Of a DNA stretch of 64,000 nucleotides, positions 50,218 to 64,000 are shown in pieces. Under the pieces are notes generated by a model, which worked only from the letters and a program-made list of their open reading frames with translations, ran no database searches and was not told the origin of the DNA. The position numbers were made by a program, and so were the translations under genes. The stretch is from Penelope pileata (Eukaryota > Chordata > Aves > Galliformes > Cracidae): assembly GCA_013396635.1 (NCBI GenBank), contig WBMW01001654.1:1074225-1138224 (forward strand). The letters run 5' to 3'. Each line of letters starts with the position of its first letter. Position 1 is the stretch's first letter.

Positions 50218-53200
50218 TGTTTATTGTTCACAATCACAGCTGAAGGGATTTTTTTTTTTTGCTGGATGATGTGCAAATAAAGTCCAGGTTCTGTAAATGT
50301 CCACCTTCACGTCCTGCAGGTGAACAAGCCACAAGCAGGGGTTGAAAATTATCAGCTGTGAAGCTAACTTGCTTACTCATAAATTGATTAAGTTCACCTC
50401 CATGTCAAGTGATCAGCAGGCTTAGAAAATATTTGGACAGTCCATACTTCAGTGGAAATTGTTCATGGAAAATTAAGAGCTGATCATCTAATAGCTGAGT
50501 AGCTGTTTGTTCTTGAGAAGTTTCACTTTCTGGTGTGGCAGAGTGCAACGCATCCCTCCTGTCAGCACTAAGGGCTGTGTCTGAAAGAGCTGGATTTCAG
50601 GTGGAAAATTATAACACAAGTAAAGGTGAACATTCTACGAAAAATCCTTCATGCTAGAAGCCTTTTGGAACCCAGCTGAGTAAATTCCTCATGATTTCTG
50701 GGAATTTTAGTTAGATATGCTGTTCTTTGTCATTTCTGAAGTTCATGCCTGTTGCTGAACTGCTTTTGAAATGTGCTGCACCCCCACCTATCTTTGGACT
50801 TCTGGGTTGCCAGTCTGCCCTCTGCAATGAATCACAAAGGCCCTTCCCGAGAAGGGTGCAGCCTTCTCTGTGTGATTGGTGGCATGCTACAAACTGTAGA
50901 ATGATTTTACTGAAAACAGTCCTTCAGGGCACATAGCAAATTTTTAATCGCATTTGCACAGCTGTTGTTGCCCCATTGCAGACTGGACCCTCCGGGTTAT
51001 GTGGCACCAGAAAGAGAGCTCAGTCTCAAACTTGCCTGCAGGATAGGGTGTAAGGGCTGACTCCACGTACCAGTGCTAGGTCATCTCTTGGAAGTTAGTG
51101 GCCTAGACTGGCCTGTGTGGCATTCAGGAATTAGCGCTGTTCTGTGCGCCTCCAAGGCTCTATTTAAATCAATCATGTGTTATTATTCCCTGAATGTGAG
51201 GGGTGCATCCTTTGTGCAGATTTTGCATACCTTGTCCTATCACTTTCATGCTCCATCCTCTTTAGGTCAACAAAAATGCTTTGATTTATTCTGATGTCAG
51301 GAGATTCAAATTCAAATCTGCGGTCTTTTATCTCCGAGTCTGGAGAGAAAACTTCAGAAGTTTTCTTCCCCTAAGGTGAAAGGTGTAATTGAATTGTCCT
51401 ACCCTGTAAGGCTGTTGTTTCTTTCTTTCTCTTTTAAGAGTGGAACAAGGTCATCCCTCTGCATACAGTTCAAAATGAGATGCTCACAACTTGACTAGTG
51501 AACTTTATTATGGAGATGGAAGCCTGCCAGCATGAAGTCAGGGCTAGCCAATATTAGTTTGTGTGAAGTATTAGAGTCACCTTCACAGTGGTTGGGATCT
51601 ATGTTTTGGGCACTAAGTGGATCGTGCTTCTTTCTTGAAAGAGAACAGTAAGGGCTTTACACAGAGACAGCCAATTATGCATTTTGCTCAAAGATGAGCC
51701 AATCATTCATTTTAATGAAGAGAATTTCAACTAAGATACATAAGTATGTCCTTGACATTTTTAGTAGTGGTGACATTATCTGAGCAGCTTGTTCTAAGGG
51801 AAACATCAGACAAGCACAAGTATGCCTGCATCTACAGGGAAAAACACTAAGCAAAGTGATCTGCTTAGCAAAATCAGCAACAACTAATCACATATTGCTG
51901 GAATTCAGTCATCTTCTGCTCTGTGAGTTTGTGTAGAATATTTGAGACATAAAAGCTGCAACAGATGAGTGCAAAACTACAAGATCCAGAAAACAGCTTT
52001 AAGAATTGATGCTAAATTGATCATAAATGATGGTTACTAAGCATTTTTTCCTTAAAAGTAATAGCCACAGTTTCTGCCTAACATTTGCTGTGTAAGGGAC
52101 CTCTGATAATGGGAACACACTGAAATTCTGTTCAGTAGTGCTATCTATAGGAAGTCTCTGAAATGTAGTATCTCAGTTAGATAACATCACTTTTTTCTAA
52201 GAGGAATCAAAGCATAGGCCTGTCTACTCATTTCATCTACTTGGAATATTCATCTAACGCATAGATTGTTCTAATTTTAATGAAGAAAAAGGTGTTTTTC
52301 TAGGATCTCAAATCATTTATTCATTATAAAGTAGGTATCTTGACAAACTTAGTTTCAGTGTACCAGTTGCTGTAAAAGCTGTGAGAGCACAGGCCAAGTT
52401 TTTAGGTGTATTTTGACATTTAACTCAGACCAAACACAACAGGAAATAAGACACCTAAAACATATATTCATCCAACTAGACAAGGAATGTGAAAAGGTTA
52501 GGTGTGCAGAAAGAAAGATTCTCTAGCTGCATTAAACTGATAAGGATTAGAGACGGGGAGCTCAAGGTTGTACTGCGTGTTTTGAAGAAATTTCAAACAC
52601 TTAGATGCATAGCTGATGGGTGATGGTGTGTCAGAGTGACCTTCCCAACAGGAAATCCCCTCCCGCTCTTTTTTTTTCCTTATGAAAGAGAGTCAGGAGC
52701 TTTGGCTGTCGATACACTGAGATCTTGATTTGTGAAGTTCTTTGATGCCACAGACAACAATCCTTTCTCATAAATATGTATATTACTTCATCTTGAGAAA
52801 AGCTGGGTTTCCCACACCTCCTGTACCTAATGAAATTAGCATTGCACATTTTCCTCTAGTTTACAGCTTCCATTTATTTGAGACAATCTGTGTTTATTCA
52901 CTCGAAATTCAGTTCTAGTTTGTTTTTGCTTGTTCAATAGCTGTTCTCTCTGTGTTGTTTAAACCTTGAGTTATTTACAGCATTTAATTGTAATTACTCT
53001 GTTCTTCCTAGCTGAGATGTAGTGTTTTAACATTCTCTGATCAATCAATTTGTGAAGATTTGGAACTGTTAAGCTAAACAACTTAAAAAGTAACAGGCAG
53101 ATTCTATATTTAAAATTAGTTTTCTTGAATATTGAAAAACTTTATCTTGTACTATTATTGGATTAAAATGGTTCCTCTACAGTGTTTGCTATTAAAATAG

Positions 53201-53465
53201 TTTTTTTCCCTAAACTTGACACATTACACAAAACAAGAACTGCTTATGATTATTCTGTTCATGCTTTTTACCATTTTTTCCAGCCCTGTGGACTATCATA
53301 TTTTTTATTAGTAACACTGATGATTTTCCAATTCTGTTTCATGCAGATGTTGGTATCCATGCTGTATACATTTTCTTTATTTGTTGTCAGCCAAGAAATA
53401 GAATTGCATTTTCCCTGACACAAGATGTATATTTTATGATCCCAATGTTTTCATTTCCCATGACG

Positions 53466-53509
53466 TTTAACAATACAGGCAATAATGTTTAACAATACAG
53501 GTAATAATT
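53466..53509. repeat. 22-bp tandem duplication
   Basis: TTTAACAATACAGGCAATAATG is repeated once immediately with C-to-T and G-to-T changes. Confidence 0.85.
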
Positions 53510-53532
53510 TTTGCCCTTGAAAACTACCTGAT

Positions 53533-53994
53533 ATGAAGCTGCTGTTAAATGTCTTTGATTTGGCAAGAATGGAACAGAAATGCCATTATTTTCTACCATT
53601 GGGATCTAATTTTGCTGCCAAGATTTGGAGAAGTCAGACAGGGCAAATTTTTATTCCAAAGTGGAAGTTTTTCAGAGTTCTTTGTACAGTGGAGACTGTG
53701 AACTACTTTTTCAATGCAACATATTTTCCCTCAATGTGCACCAAGACTGACAGACAAAATTTTCTTCTCTCTTCCTCTGAAAACTCTGCTAGGTTTCATG
53801 TGTTTCTTATAAACTTTTCCACAGCAGAAACCAAGCATACCAAAGCATATTTTTTGTTTGACCTATGTAATTCCTCTAATGACTTCTCTTGTGGTAAGTG
53901 TGGAGTGAATGACCTTACAAAGCTAAGAAACTGCGCTTCTCTTGAGTGTGTTCTTCATTTTAGAGCTGTGTCACATCATGTCACTGAATCCTGA
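53533..53994 (+). other. unrecognised 153-codon open reading frame
   Basis: Begins at an ATG and stays open through AT-rich sequence, where stop codons should be frequent. The product is Phe- and Ser-rich with scattered Cys and shows no motif, signal peptide or repeat that I recognise. No splice or promoter context supports it. Probably chance, perhaps a relic. Confidence 0.12.
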
Positions 53995-56900
53995 GAGACT
54001 CACTAGACTAAGCACATCCTGTGGAAAATGGAGCCAGGTATAGGAAGGTTATGACAATGTCACTATTACAGAAAGGCAAGCAACTTTTAAACTAAGATAG
54101 CTAAACACTGCCAGTCTCAGCAGAGACATTTCTAAAGCTACAAAATTCTATTTGCTGCAGATTTAATTTATTCCTTTCTCAAAGCAGGTGCAACTAGCTG
54201 TAGCACCAAGGGGATCACAGCCTCCCTTCCACTCTGCCATGCAGCCCACTCTTTTGTAGGATAATTTGGAAGGGAATCTTGGTATTTTCTTTCCAAATTT
54301 GCCTATGGAATAGCAAACCTTTGGATTCTTTGGAAACAAAAAGTTGGTGGTCAACTCCGGGCTGGAAACCCTGTTTCCACCTTCATCCCCGTGCAAATGG
54401 CTTTCAGAGAACACAGAAGACCAGCCCCTGCTAGCAAGATTTCCAAGGTTTCCCATTCCTCAGAAAACTTTCCTGGTTTGCAAAAGAGCAGCCAGTGATA
54501 AAAGGCATGGATAAAAAATGCCAGTTCAGGCTCACTGACTCTCCATTTTCCAGTGAATACCTTTAGAAAATGTCAGTATTGTAGTTTGATAACGAAGTGC
54601 TTACCTCATTATGCATGTGAGGACTTTTTGTGCTGCTGTGGTTAACATGGCAGAAAATTCTAACGTAAATAAGTTGACTAGCTCAAGGCAAAGGACTTTT
54701 TTTCCACCAAACCTTTCCCACCACATGGCAGATGCAATGCTGTCCTTTGGACAGCCTTTAGCTGAACATCTCCCAGAGCTTCACAGGCACCAAGCCTGAG
54801 ATATGTACTTTTTAACTCAGTCATGATAGTTCATATTTCTATACAACACTCTTAATTTGCTCTAGTTTGAGAGTTAGGAAAGCTAAAGATATGCAAAGCT
54901 AGTACAAATTTGAAAGACTTGTCAATTTCTCAGAAGTAGTTTGTTTACCGTGTCCTCAAATGAACAGAATGGCATATTGTAGAAATTGAAAGTAATTTAT
55001 CTGAAAGCTGCTGCTAGAAAACCATGAAATGATAATAGAAAAAAGTAGGTATCATCTCCTTTCTCTGCTTCAAAATGACTCAGAATTATTTTTAAGCATC
55101 TGACCAACATTCAAAATAATTTAGAAGAGTATTGCAAGTGTGTAAATTTCTCGGTAAAACTGACTATTACTTCAAGTATTCACTTCTTCTAAATTACTTT
55201 ATGTTTAGTCACTGAAAACATATTGCATTGCATTTCCCTCTAAATCCATCACTCATCAGTTAGCTGATAAGCCCATAAAAATGTGTAACCATACAAATGC
55301 ATACTTGTGTGCATTTAACTTTTTTTTTTTTTTCCCCTGAGTGTATGGGTTTTCGCTTTTTTCTCAAATACATCCTTAGGAACAAAACCTTATTCATATG
55401 AACGCTCCCCTTATACGGGTGAATGCCTTCAAAAATAGTTTGATTTCTATTTGAATCAATGTTCCTAAATACAGTTTTGTGCAATATTGTTATTTCCATG
55501 CCAAAGTAAGTTTCAAGATGGATTAACATGCTGTACCTGAGCTTTAATGCCCTTGCATTCTCAATTTGAATTTATTGGCCTCTGAGCTTCAGACTGGGAA
55601 TATCTTTAACCTTTTAATTAGATCTTCAATGTGGGGAACAGAACAAGCTGGCAGACTGCAATCACAATTATCAAAAGCAAATACGGACAACATTACACAT
55701 CCTCGCTTCTGATGAAAAAGGATAATGAGTGTAATGGTAATGTAAATGTAAACTGTAATGGTTTGGCNCTACATGTACATGACAAACCATGGATCAGTAA
55801 ATGATGCCTGCTTCTTGTGGTCTATACCATGCATTTTTTTTTTACTAACTTTAGTTCCTTTTTCAGGAGAGCAAACTAGCGGACACCCACTTCCATCAGC
55901 TGGGAAGGGCTTGCAATAGCCATCGAATAATTTAAAATTAAAATATCCCTGTGCTATCTTTTCTAGGTGTAGTGCAAAACAGCTTTATTCCCATCTTTTG
56001 CTGTAAGAGGCTTTTTGAATTCTTGAAAGACCAAGGTGTGGTGTGCCACTAGCATGTGTGACTGAAGTAGTGTGGTACAGGCACCTACGGGAAGACTGTG
56101 GTAGATGTTATGAGGGCTTCAGACATTCACTCGAGGCAGCTAATGGAAGAATATAATCATTACAGACACCTTCAGTAGTCAACAGAGAAAGAGAGAAGCC
56201 TTCCCAGCTGCTGAACCGACTACTCTGCCATGTGTCCATTTGTTCTGTGTGTTTTACTCCAGAGCAATCCAATGCCCCCACTATTTGCTGGTTGTGAATT
56301 TCACTCTTATTAAAAAAAGTAAATTTGCCTTGGAATCAGCTGGTATCCTACAGAAACCCTGCAAGGGGTGCAGGCAGTAGGCACTGAGAGCAGATGCAGT
56401 TGCCACATAGAGATTAACCGGGTGAGTGTTTCAGATGGCACTGCTGGGGTTTGTTATTGCTCTCCGATGGCCAAGCACTGCAGAAACTGTTAAGAGAGTG
56501 AAATTTGCTCAGCTCTGTGCTGCCACAATACTACTGCTGTTTCTTTTCATCAACATCAGAACATGAAAACAGAGCAAAGAATCATGCACAAGATGCAGTG
56601 AAGCCCGTATTGAAGATCTTCATATTTTTACTGCTAATAATGAAGCATTGTTCTTCATACAAATGCCTCATTAACTCATTATCCTAGGCAAGGTGCAAGT
56701 TCATATAGCTCACAAATTATGTTATTTCAATAATAGCTGTGGATGCTAGAATGGAAACACTTTAATCTTGCAGAGAGAAATGTCATGACAACAATCAGTG
56801 ATGTAGTCTTCACTGCATTAAGCCAAAAGCTATGCTGGAAAATGAATATGCTCCATATGCTGGTAGGCACACCCAAAGCCATAAGCAGCAATCTCTTTTT

Positions 56901-57869
56901 TTAAAGCAGGATTTGAGGGTGACATTTATGCCAACCTTTTTCATTACGTCAAAATTTTGTTAAAATCTTCCAACATGTTCTGCATATAAGTGAGGACTTT
57001 TTTTTAATACAAAACTGGGGACTTCTGGGCTCAGATGTCATGAGTTCTGTGGCTAGTATTTTTTATTTTACAAGTTTATAACCCTGTACAGGTTCAGTTT
57101 ATGTTTCTGCAGTTCTCATTACCATAATCTGACAGCACAAAAAACATTAACAAAGAAGAAAATCTGAAATGTTTTGAATTTGATTTTACTACCTAGAACT
57201 TAGTCACTTTCTGCTATCCTCACATCATTACTTACTTTTCTATTGTATTTGTGTATATTTCTGTCAAGAAAATAGTGTTTTGTACTTTCTTTTGAGAATA
57301 CTGGGATATGCAGATAGTTCTCAGTGTTCTACAGCTTAAACAGGACAATGATTTAATTACAGAGTAAAGGTTTCTCAACTGATCCCTGTTAATGTGGCCC
57401 ATCTAGGACCCAGTTTTGCTTTCCTATCATCCCATGTCATTCCTGATGGGCATTGCTATGGAATTCTGCATACGCACCTGGGCATAGCAAAATCCCTCTG
57501 GATTTTGCAATCTTCTCTCCAAGTTTGTTGTTCAAAAGTTGGTTCAAAGCTTCATAGCTTTTGGCAGCAGTGAATAATAGAAGGGTACCAGCGTTGGGCT
57601 GTCCTTGTCTCAAGAAAAGGAGAAAAAATTGAAGGGGATAGCGATAGTCAACCTTGTTGATCCTGATGCTAACAAGGAGGCAAAATGATGGGAAAATGAT
57701 TGCTGCTGATTAGAGGGGCCACCCTTCTGTCAGATACTCTCAAAAACACAGCAGCCTGGGAGAGGTTTTCAAGACTCTTGTGTAGAAACACAGGGTTATT
57801 TTCCTGCCCCAGCCATTTGTTGCCATTAGCAACTGTCTCATGGCAGTTTTAATTATCCTATGCTGGACT

Positions 57870-57950
57870 GCCTATATACATACACACAGGTATGTACTAT
57901 ATGTGTGTATGTAAATGTATGCATATATATACGCATACACTTTGGAGAGA
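57870..57950. repeat. alternating purine-pyrimidine (TA/CA) low-complexity patch
   Basis: ATACATACACACAGGTATGT and TGTGTGTATGTAAATG, then GCATATATATACGCATACAC: mixed TATA/CATA/TGTG units with imperfect inverted symmetry. Confidence 0.65.
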
Positions 57951-60900
57951 TAGACACACTCTATGGTTTTCTAGTATATCAGAACCTTTTTTTGGCAAAG
58001 AAACAGGTATTGCAATCTATTACTAACAGACAGTGGAAATTTTGCTTAATTGCTTGTGTTTTTTTGGAGCAGAAGGGACAAGTTCCTGTGGTTAACATGA
58101 AGCCATGCAGGCTACAGTGCTGTCTTAGTTAAGTTTCCTACTATTTACTATCAGACTTAGCACAGCACCAAATGAAGTATGGCCAGTTGAAATGTGTTTT
58201 TGTAGATGAAGAAATCTGGCCAGAAAAAGACTGCAATGGTAACATGCAAAAGCCAGAAACCTCACACTGCAGCTATAGGTTTGTTCTTGTTCCAGAGAGA
58301 CGTAGCCAGCCCCGAGCAATTAATATCCTTTTCTCCACACCCAGCTTCATTCAAGAGGTGCCTTTCTTTCCTGGAAATGGCACAATCCATTTTGTAGTAG
58401 ATAAAGTAAGACATCCTGGTAAGTAAATAGGAATTTGCTACACTACATGAATATTCATTTTTTCTGTCCAAACACAGTGATCAAAACCTAACATTTTAAC
58501 CTCTGGAGATTTCTGGATGTGCAAATCAGATGCTAAATGGCAGTGTTGGGAAACTATTAATAAAAACCTAGTTTGCTTTGCTAGTGAAAAAGCAGAGATT
58601 TCTTACCTCCAGTTTAGTGTGGCTCAAGTGGATACATTTATCACTTTTTGTCTTAATGTTTTTGATTTTGCATCAGAGCTTTTGTCTTAATGCACCAATT
58701 GATAACAGGAGGACTGGTGCCAGATGCAGCTACTCTGTCTGTGCACAGTGGAAGCTGCAGAGCTGTGTGCCTGTATCTGCATCATGCCATATGCAGCCAG
58801 AACTGGGTGGGGAAGGAAAGGTGGCTAACTCGTACCTGAAAGAAATATGGACTTTTGGACAGTTCAAAGAAAGTATAGCATTTAGAAAAGAAAGAAAATC
58901 TGTGTTAGAGCTGAGCAAGACCTTTAGTCCCAAATAACTTTAACGAGCCCTCCCAGCAGGACGAGCTGCACTGAACTCAAATGGGGAGATGAGGACGAGT
59001 TGCCACGACCTAGGAGTGAACGTAAGAGCTCACATTTCACAAAATGACTCAAGCACAAGCACTGCTTTGCTCCCAGTGCTCTGTGGGACATGGCGTATTT
59101 GTGCTTCTGCCTCAGAGCAGCTGCAGCCATGCAATCAGGTATGTTTTAGCTTACTGCCCAGGGAGGTGTTTTTTTAGGATTTACTGCCTGTCTGAAGCCT
59201 GAGATTGCCATCTGAATCTCAGTGAGTAGTACTTCTAGGCAAACCTCTCCAGTGCTGGTGGGAATCAAGCCATGAAAACGTGAATGCCTTAATTCTCTTT
59301 CTCAATGCGGTGACACCCAGCTAAAACACTTGAAAGAAGGATTTATGCGAAGTGACAAGTTAATGGCACTTGCCTAACCTACTACTTTTAAGCACTACAG
59401 GTTAATCTCTTTGATTGGAAAGCTTTAGCATTCCCTTCCTAGACAGCTCCCAAAGGCAATCGGTAGAAAAGTAAAAATGACACCTAAATCCTCTTTTACT
59501 GAAAGCCCACGTGAAGGAGGGGCGTGCTCTGAAGTCTGCACGTCAGGCCACCGTGTAAAAGAGTGAACAAGGTAAAAACTCAAGATCTGTATATCATTTA
59601 TTTTTCAGCAAGGAATAATTTCCTTCTATAGAAGGTTGAGTCTAGGTATAAAACCAAAACCAGAATCTGTTTTAAAAAAGCTAATGAAATTTGAACAAAA
59701 ATTTCAGTCACTTGCAGCAAGAAAGACAACCTTGTGACAGAAGGAATAGATTCTTTTTATGTCTCTATCAAATCTGAAATACATTTCTTAGAGTACAGTT
59801 GAAATGACAGTTTGGAGGAAAAATAATGACTGTACATCAAATGAATCTCAGCCTATAGCACAGACATTTCTAAGCATGAAAAAATTAAGTCATGGAAGGC
59901 TTAGGTTCCATGGTTGCCTCGATGCTAAACAATACATGCTTGAAATATCCTGCATGCTTATTTCATAACATGAAGCATCTGCTGTTTCATGTTAGTTTCA
60001 AATGAATAAGTAAGAAAAAGAGTAGTTTCTATCTCCTTATTGAGTCTTTTTTTCTACATTACATCTTCAATATGAATTACTTTTTTTCAGCTTGCTTGCC
60101 CCTTTTCTAAGAGCTTTGACTGATATGAGTAAAGGGTTTTGTGCTTATTCTTTGAATGCAAAACGTTATGAGGATTGAGATCCTATTTGCAAATTTTTTA
60201 GAGCAAATATTATGATAAGTTAGCAAATTATTAAATATAACTTAACTAGATTAAATAATGAAAATTATTTAGAAGCCTGTATAACTTAATTTTCATTTTC
60301 TCTGTGAATCTTCAGTTGGGATCCAGTTTAAAATCCCCGGTACATATGACAAATCCAAATATTTGACTTCCATTTTTTGTGTTCACTGCAGAGGTACTCC
60401 TAAAACATTTATAATGATAGCATTATAGTTACATCGAGTAATCTGTAAATTTTGAATGGAAATATTTGTAAAAGATACTGCAGTGTCTAAAAATAGAGCA
60501 TGTTTGCTGGAGACAAACTCCTTTGAGCAACATGACTTTTAACATCTGGTGAAGTGTTGACTTTTTTCAGCCATGTAGGTGTTCTGCAGACACAAGATGT
60601 TTTACTTTTATGTTAGTAATTATGTACCAGCAACCATACATTTCCTTTATGTACACAGAACAAAAGTGCTTCCTCTTTCTATCTCAACCACCACTTATCT
60701 CCCTGGGTCATATTAAAAAATGGATGGAGTCAATCTTGCTGCTGATGAGAGGAAATGTAATGGTGACAAATACATATCCAATGACTTTCTGTTGCTGTTC
60801 TGAAGTACAGACAAGTTGAATGAGAATCTAAATGCGTGGTAACAATGCACTGAGAAAATAAATGTAGCTGACATGTCACCCACAAGAAATGTGGTGTGCT

Positions 60901-63900
60901 CAATAGACAGGAGAGGTTTTAAACACTCTGTGGCAGATTAGTTAGGAGTTGTAGCGAGTTCTTTCCCAGACATCTGGGTTACACTTATGACACGGTCATA
61001 TTATACCTGCTGCACATAAAGATGTGCTGGAAAACAATGCCAGGCACTCAGATACCTGCAAATCTGGCAGCATAGCCAGATTTCAGATTTATGTAACATG
61101 AAATATGTAACCCCAGGGAGACTCATCCTTTTGGGAAGATATTTTCACATTTTTAAGGTATATGGGGCATCTTCCTCTCCTTTTGAGGTATTATATAATT
61201 TCCCAAGTTGTATGTGTTAATAACATTAATTGTGGTGAAAAGTCAACAAATACCATCTTTGGCATATGCTATCATATTGTCTTAAATCAAAAGTGATAAT
61301 GGACTTAACAGAGCTTTCTAATGATACCGTAACCTGCCTTTGTACATTCTTAGTCTCTCTTTCACACACTGCACCTGATTTTAAAGATACAAAGCCTACT
61401 TGAAATATAAGTGTATACTTTTTTCTTTTTCCAGATTGTTAGGAAAGATTCAGGTGATAAGCAGCAAATGGAGAGCTGACAGTGCATTCAACAAATCTGT
61501 AAGTTGTACAGATGTGTAACAAGTAAGTGGGAATTGTTTCATTTACTTTGACTTCACTTTTCATGAATTAAGTCCTATAGCACACAAAAGTGAAACTGAA
61601 GAATCAAAGGGAAACATTTGACCACCTTGATAGTCAAAAGTTAATTGTATGGAAAACTCAAGATCTATGGATTTCCTCCTACATTTCAATTTTATTAGAG
61701 ACTCTTTTCTCCTTCTAACCTTTCCATAGTCTTGGCCTCTGTCCAGGGCTCCAGTTTTCCTTCTCACTTCTTTCTCTTCAGTGGTTGCAGAACATTTTGA
61801 ATATTTATGCCTTTCCTCTGCTGCAAGGATTTTAAGAAACGTATCTTTTTCTGGACAGAGATGACAGTTTAAGCTAGCTGTACATAGAAAGTAGTAAGGA
61901 TTGGGATTTGGGTAACTGTGGACAGAAGTGAGAAGGGGGTGAGAAAGGAGGAAATGAGCGTTGTAGAATCCAAGAAAGGAAGATGTGAAAGATATGAAGA
62001 AGGAAAGAGCTCTGAGGGAACAGAGCAGTATCCTTCAGCACCATAACTCAGAAGATGTCTGAGCCAATGCTGATCTTTCCACATATCAGGTAGAAGGTGA
62101 TTTAATGCATGGGGCATTGCAATAAAATTTTCACCTTGTATACACTGGTCTTAAGTGTTGATATACTTACCACTTCCGCTTAGCAAAGAAATCTCCTTGT
62201 TACTCCACGCAACAGCAAGCAGGGCTTTTGGGATCAGTCATGAGATGCATTTCAAAGAGTTTTTGCACAGGGTTGATTGAAAGCTGACTGGTAGCCTCTG
62301 GCACCTTGTTTAGCCAGCTCTACTTTATTTTATCTGTGTGTGTGTATGCTAGTTACCAAAGCATTTTACACAGGCAGCTTCAAGTGGGACAGAAGGAAAC
62401 AGGTCTAGGTCTTCTTCTAGATTTGTGTCTTCAGTGATACACTGTATTCTCACAAGTCCTGTGATCATAGTATATATCATAGTATAGCTGAAAATAGATG
62501 GGCTTTGCTATACCAACAGTGAACATTATTAGAACATATAAAAAAAGGTATAAAATGTATCAACATTTTCTCCATACTGAATTTCTAATGTTGCCAAAAA
62601 TAAAAAATGAGAAGTGTCAGTACCACTAGCTGTCATCCACTGGCTCTGGTGAGCAATATTGACATTATTCTGGACACAAGTTCTTGTTTCAGTAATGAAA
62701 CAGTGTAAAGACACATATTGTAAGGAAAAGTGAAATGAAAGGTGTCTGTTCCCCTGCCTCTCCAGCTAGTTCTGGCATGAGAGTGCTCAAGCACACTTGT
62801 CTCATCTCCGTATTAAAGGTTATGCCCTGCAATGATAGTCTTGATCAGCCTTAAGAAATGACAAGATAGCGTACCACCAAACCGGATCTAGCAGATTTGT
62901 CTCATCATGATGCAGTACCCTGCAAGCTGGCAACAAAGAGAAATATTTAAACCAAAAAGGAAGAAAATCTCATGAAATGTATCTACATTTATTGTTTTTA
63001 AGTTGCAGGAAGGAGATGAGAATCTCAATTAGTCTGAGTATAAACAAGCTTGGTTCTAGAGAGTACAGTAAAACCTTGTTGTCAGTGGTAAAGTTAAGAT
63101 CAGCAGCTATGTTTGCAAAGACATTTATGCATCTGGTTCCCACTGAAGAAAAAAATGATGCTTAAGTGCCCTCAAAATCTGTTCTTTGGGCTTTTACAGC
63201 TAAATTCTCTCTAGAAAGACAGTGGCTTTTCAATGTACTTTTACTTCCATAAAGTAGATTGTGGATAAGGCAGCGGCAAAGCAAAATTTTTGAAAATGAA
63301 AATTGCAAACTGCAAATAAATTTGCTTTAGTATTTCCTGTAATTTAGTAATTCAAAGGACAAAGCAACCTGTTATTCAGCTTTGGAGGAATAAAAGGCCA
63401 GTATCCATTGACATTAAAATAAATGTGTTTTTATTATCATTTTCATAGCCAGCACACTTAGCATCCCTTTGCACAATCCTACCTAAAGTTTTTGAAAGTC
63501 ACATGGAGAGGAGGAGATAATACAGACTCAAACACGCACACACATGCACACTGTCTATCAAACCTCCCTACTGTGTGTTAATATAGCGCTGTTTTCTGTA
63601 TTTGCCACTTGTCGTTAATAGTCTAAACATATGTGCTATCTCGAGAAGCACTTTGGTCCCTCTGCAGTTTTGTTTAACTTCTGCTTCTTTCTCAGTCCTG
63701 TGAAATAAACGATGCAAGTAGCTGAGGGACTATTTTACTCCTGAGCCCCACAAAACAGTCTTTGGATTTTCCAACGTTATTTTCTGTTTGCATGAGGAAC
63801 TGTTATTTTAGAAGGTAAATGGAAAAAATTATATTTAAAAACAATCCAACAAAGCAGACAGTCTGCACTCGTAAATCTCATTAGAGGTGCTTCAGGCTGT

Positions 63901-64000
63901 GTCATGATGGCCTGGAAATCACTGATATGCAGCTGTAACTCTAGATGAGGAGAACATAATATAAAGATTATATTTTATTTGGCTTTACATATGAATATCA

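Larger units (their letters stand above)
50218..64000. other. gene-free interval to the window end
   Basis: No gene or recognised transposon. Contents: a 22-bp tandem duplication (53466-53509), an unrecognised 153-codon ORF (53533-53994), a unique block with homeodomain and TCF/LEF-like words (about 55540-55740), a single N at 55768, and an alternating TATA/CATA patch (about 57870-57950). Short TG/CA runs occur near 62335 and 63535. The SSTR1 coding frame, expected next by synteny, is not reached. Confidence 0.5.

Noticed and set aside
58172..58426. 84-codon ORF with two overlapping companions
   Set aside because: No recognisable motif, several frames open at once in a short stretch, and no splice or promoter support.
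50218..64000. SSTR1 coding sequence
   Set aside because: Expected next by synteny, but no long intronless receptor-like ORF with seven membrane segments exists in the window.

Overview
This is an AT-rich vertebrate window that reads as bird, probably galliform. It holds several CR1 LINE 3' ends with the avian octamer tail, avian-type endogenous retrovirus LTRs, and a mariner fragment whose terminal repeat looks like Galluhop, first described in chicken. The species call is inference from repeat content; no species-specific gene is present.

One real gene is visible. Positions 535-11165 (+) carry the last seven coding exons of a tetratricopeptide-repeat protein that I read as TTC6. All exons have GT/AG borders, keep one open frame across intron phases 0, 2, 0, 0, 0 and 1, and together encode the last 363 residues, nearly all of it about ten consecutive TPRs. 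The 5' part of the gene lies to the left of the window. In mammals the order is MIPOL1 - FOXA1 - TTC6 - SSTR1 - CLEC14A, so the remaining 53 kb would be the gene desert between TTC6 and SSTR1. The intronless SSTR1 frame is not present here.

Right of 11.2 kb I find no intact protein gene. The desert holds a CR1 copy (15.6 kb), a probable solo LTR with near-matching 5-bp flanks (19.85-20.49 kb), a broken coiled-coil-coding relic spread over three frames (29.3-29.9 kb), a purine pentamer microsatellite interrupted by an assembly gap (38.15-38.32 kb), and a cluster of transposon debris at 48.2-50.2 kb (LTR fragment, two CR1 tails, mariner end). It also holds small tandem repeats, two perfect palindromes, a CpG-rich exon-like patch (25.3-25.5 kb), and several unique AT-rich stretches dense in homeodomain, forkhead, AP-1 or TCF-like words that are candidate long-range enhancers.

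I found no convincing new biological system. The items most worth a second look are the coiled-coil relic at 29.3-29.9 kb, the 166-codon minus-strand ORF at 39.0-39.5 kb, the CpG-rich patch with a splice donor at 25.5 kb, the candidate regulatory blocks, and the assembly gap inside a CR1 at 2.4-3.0 kb.
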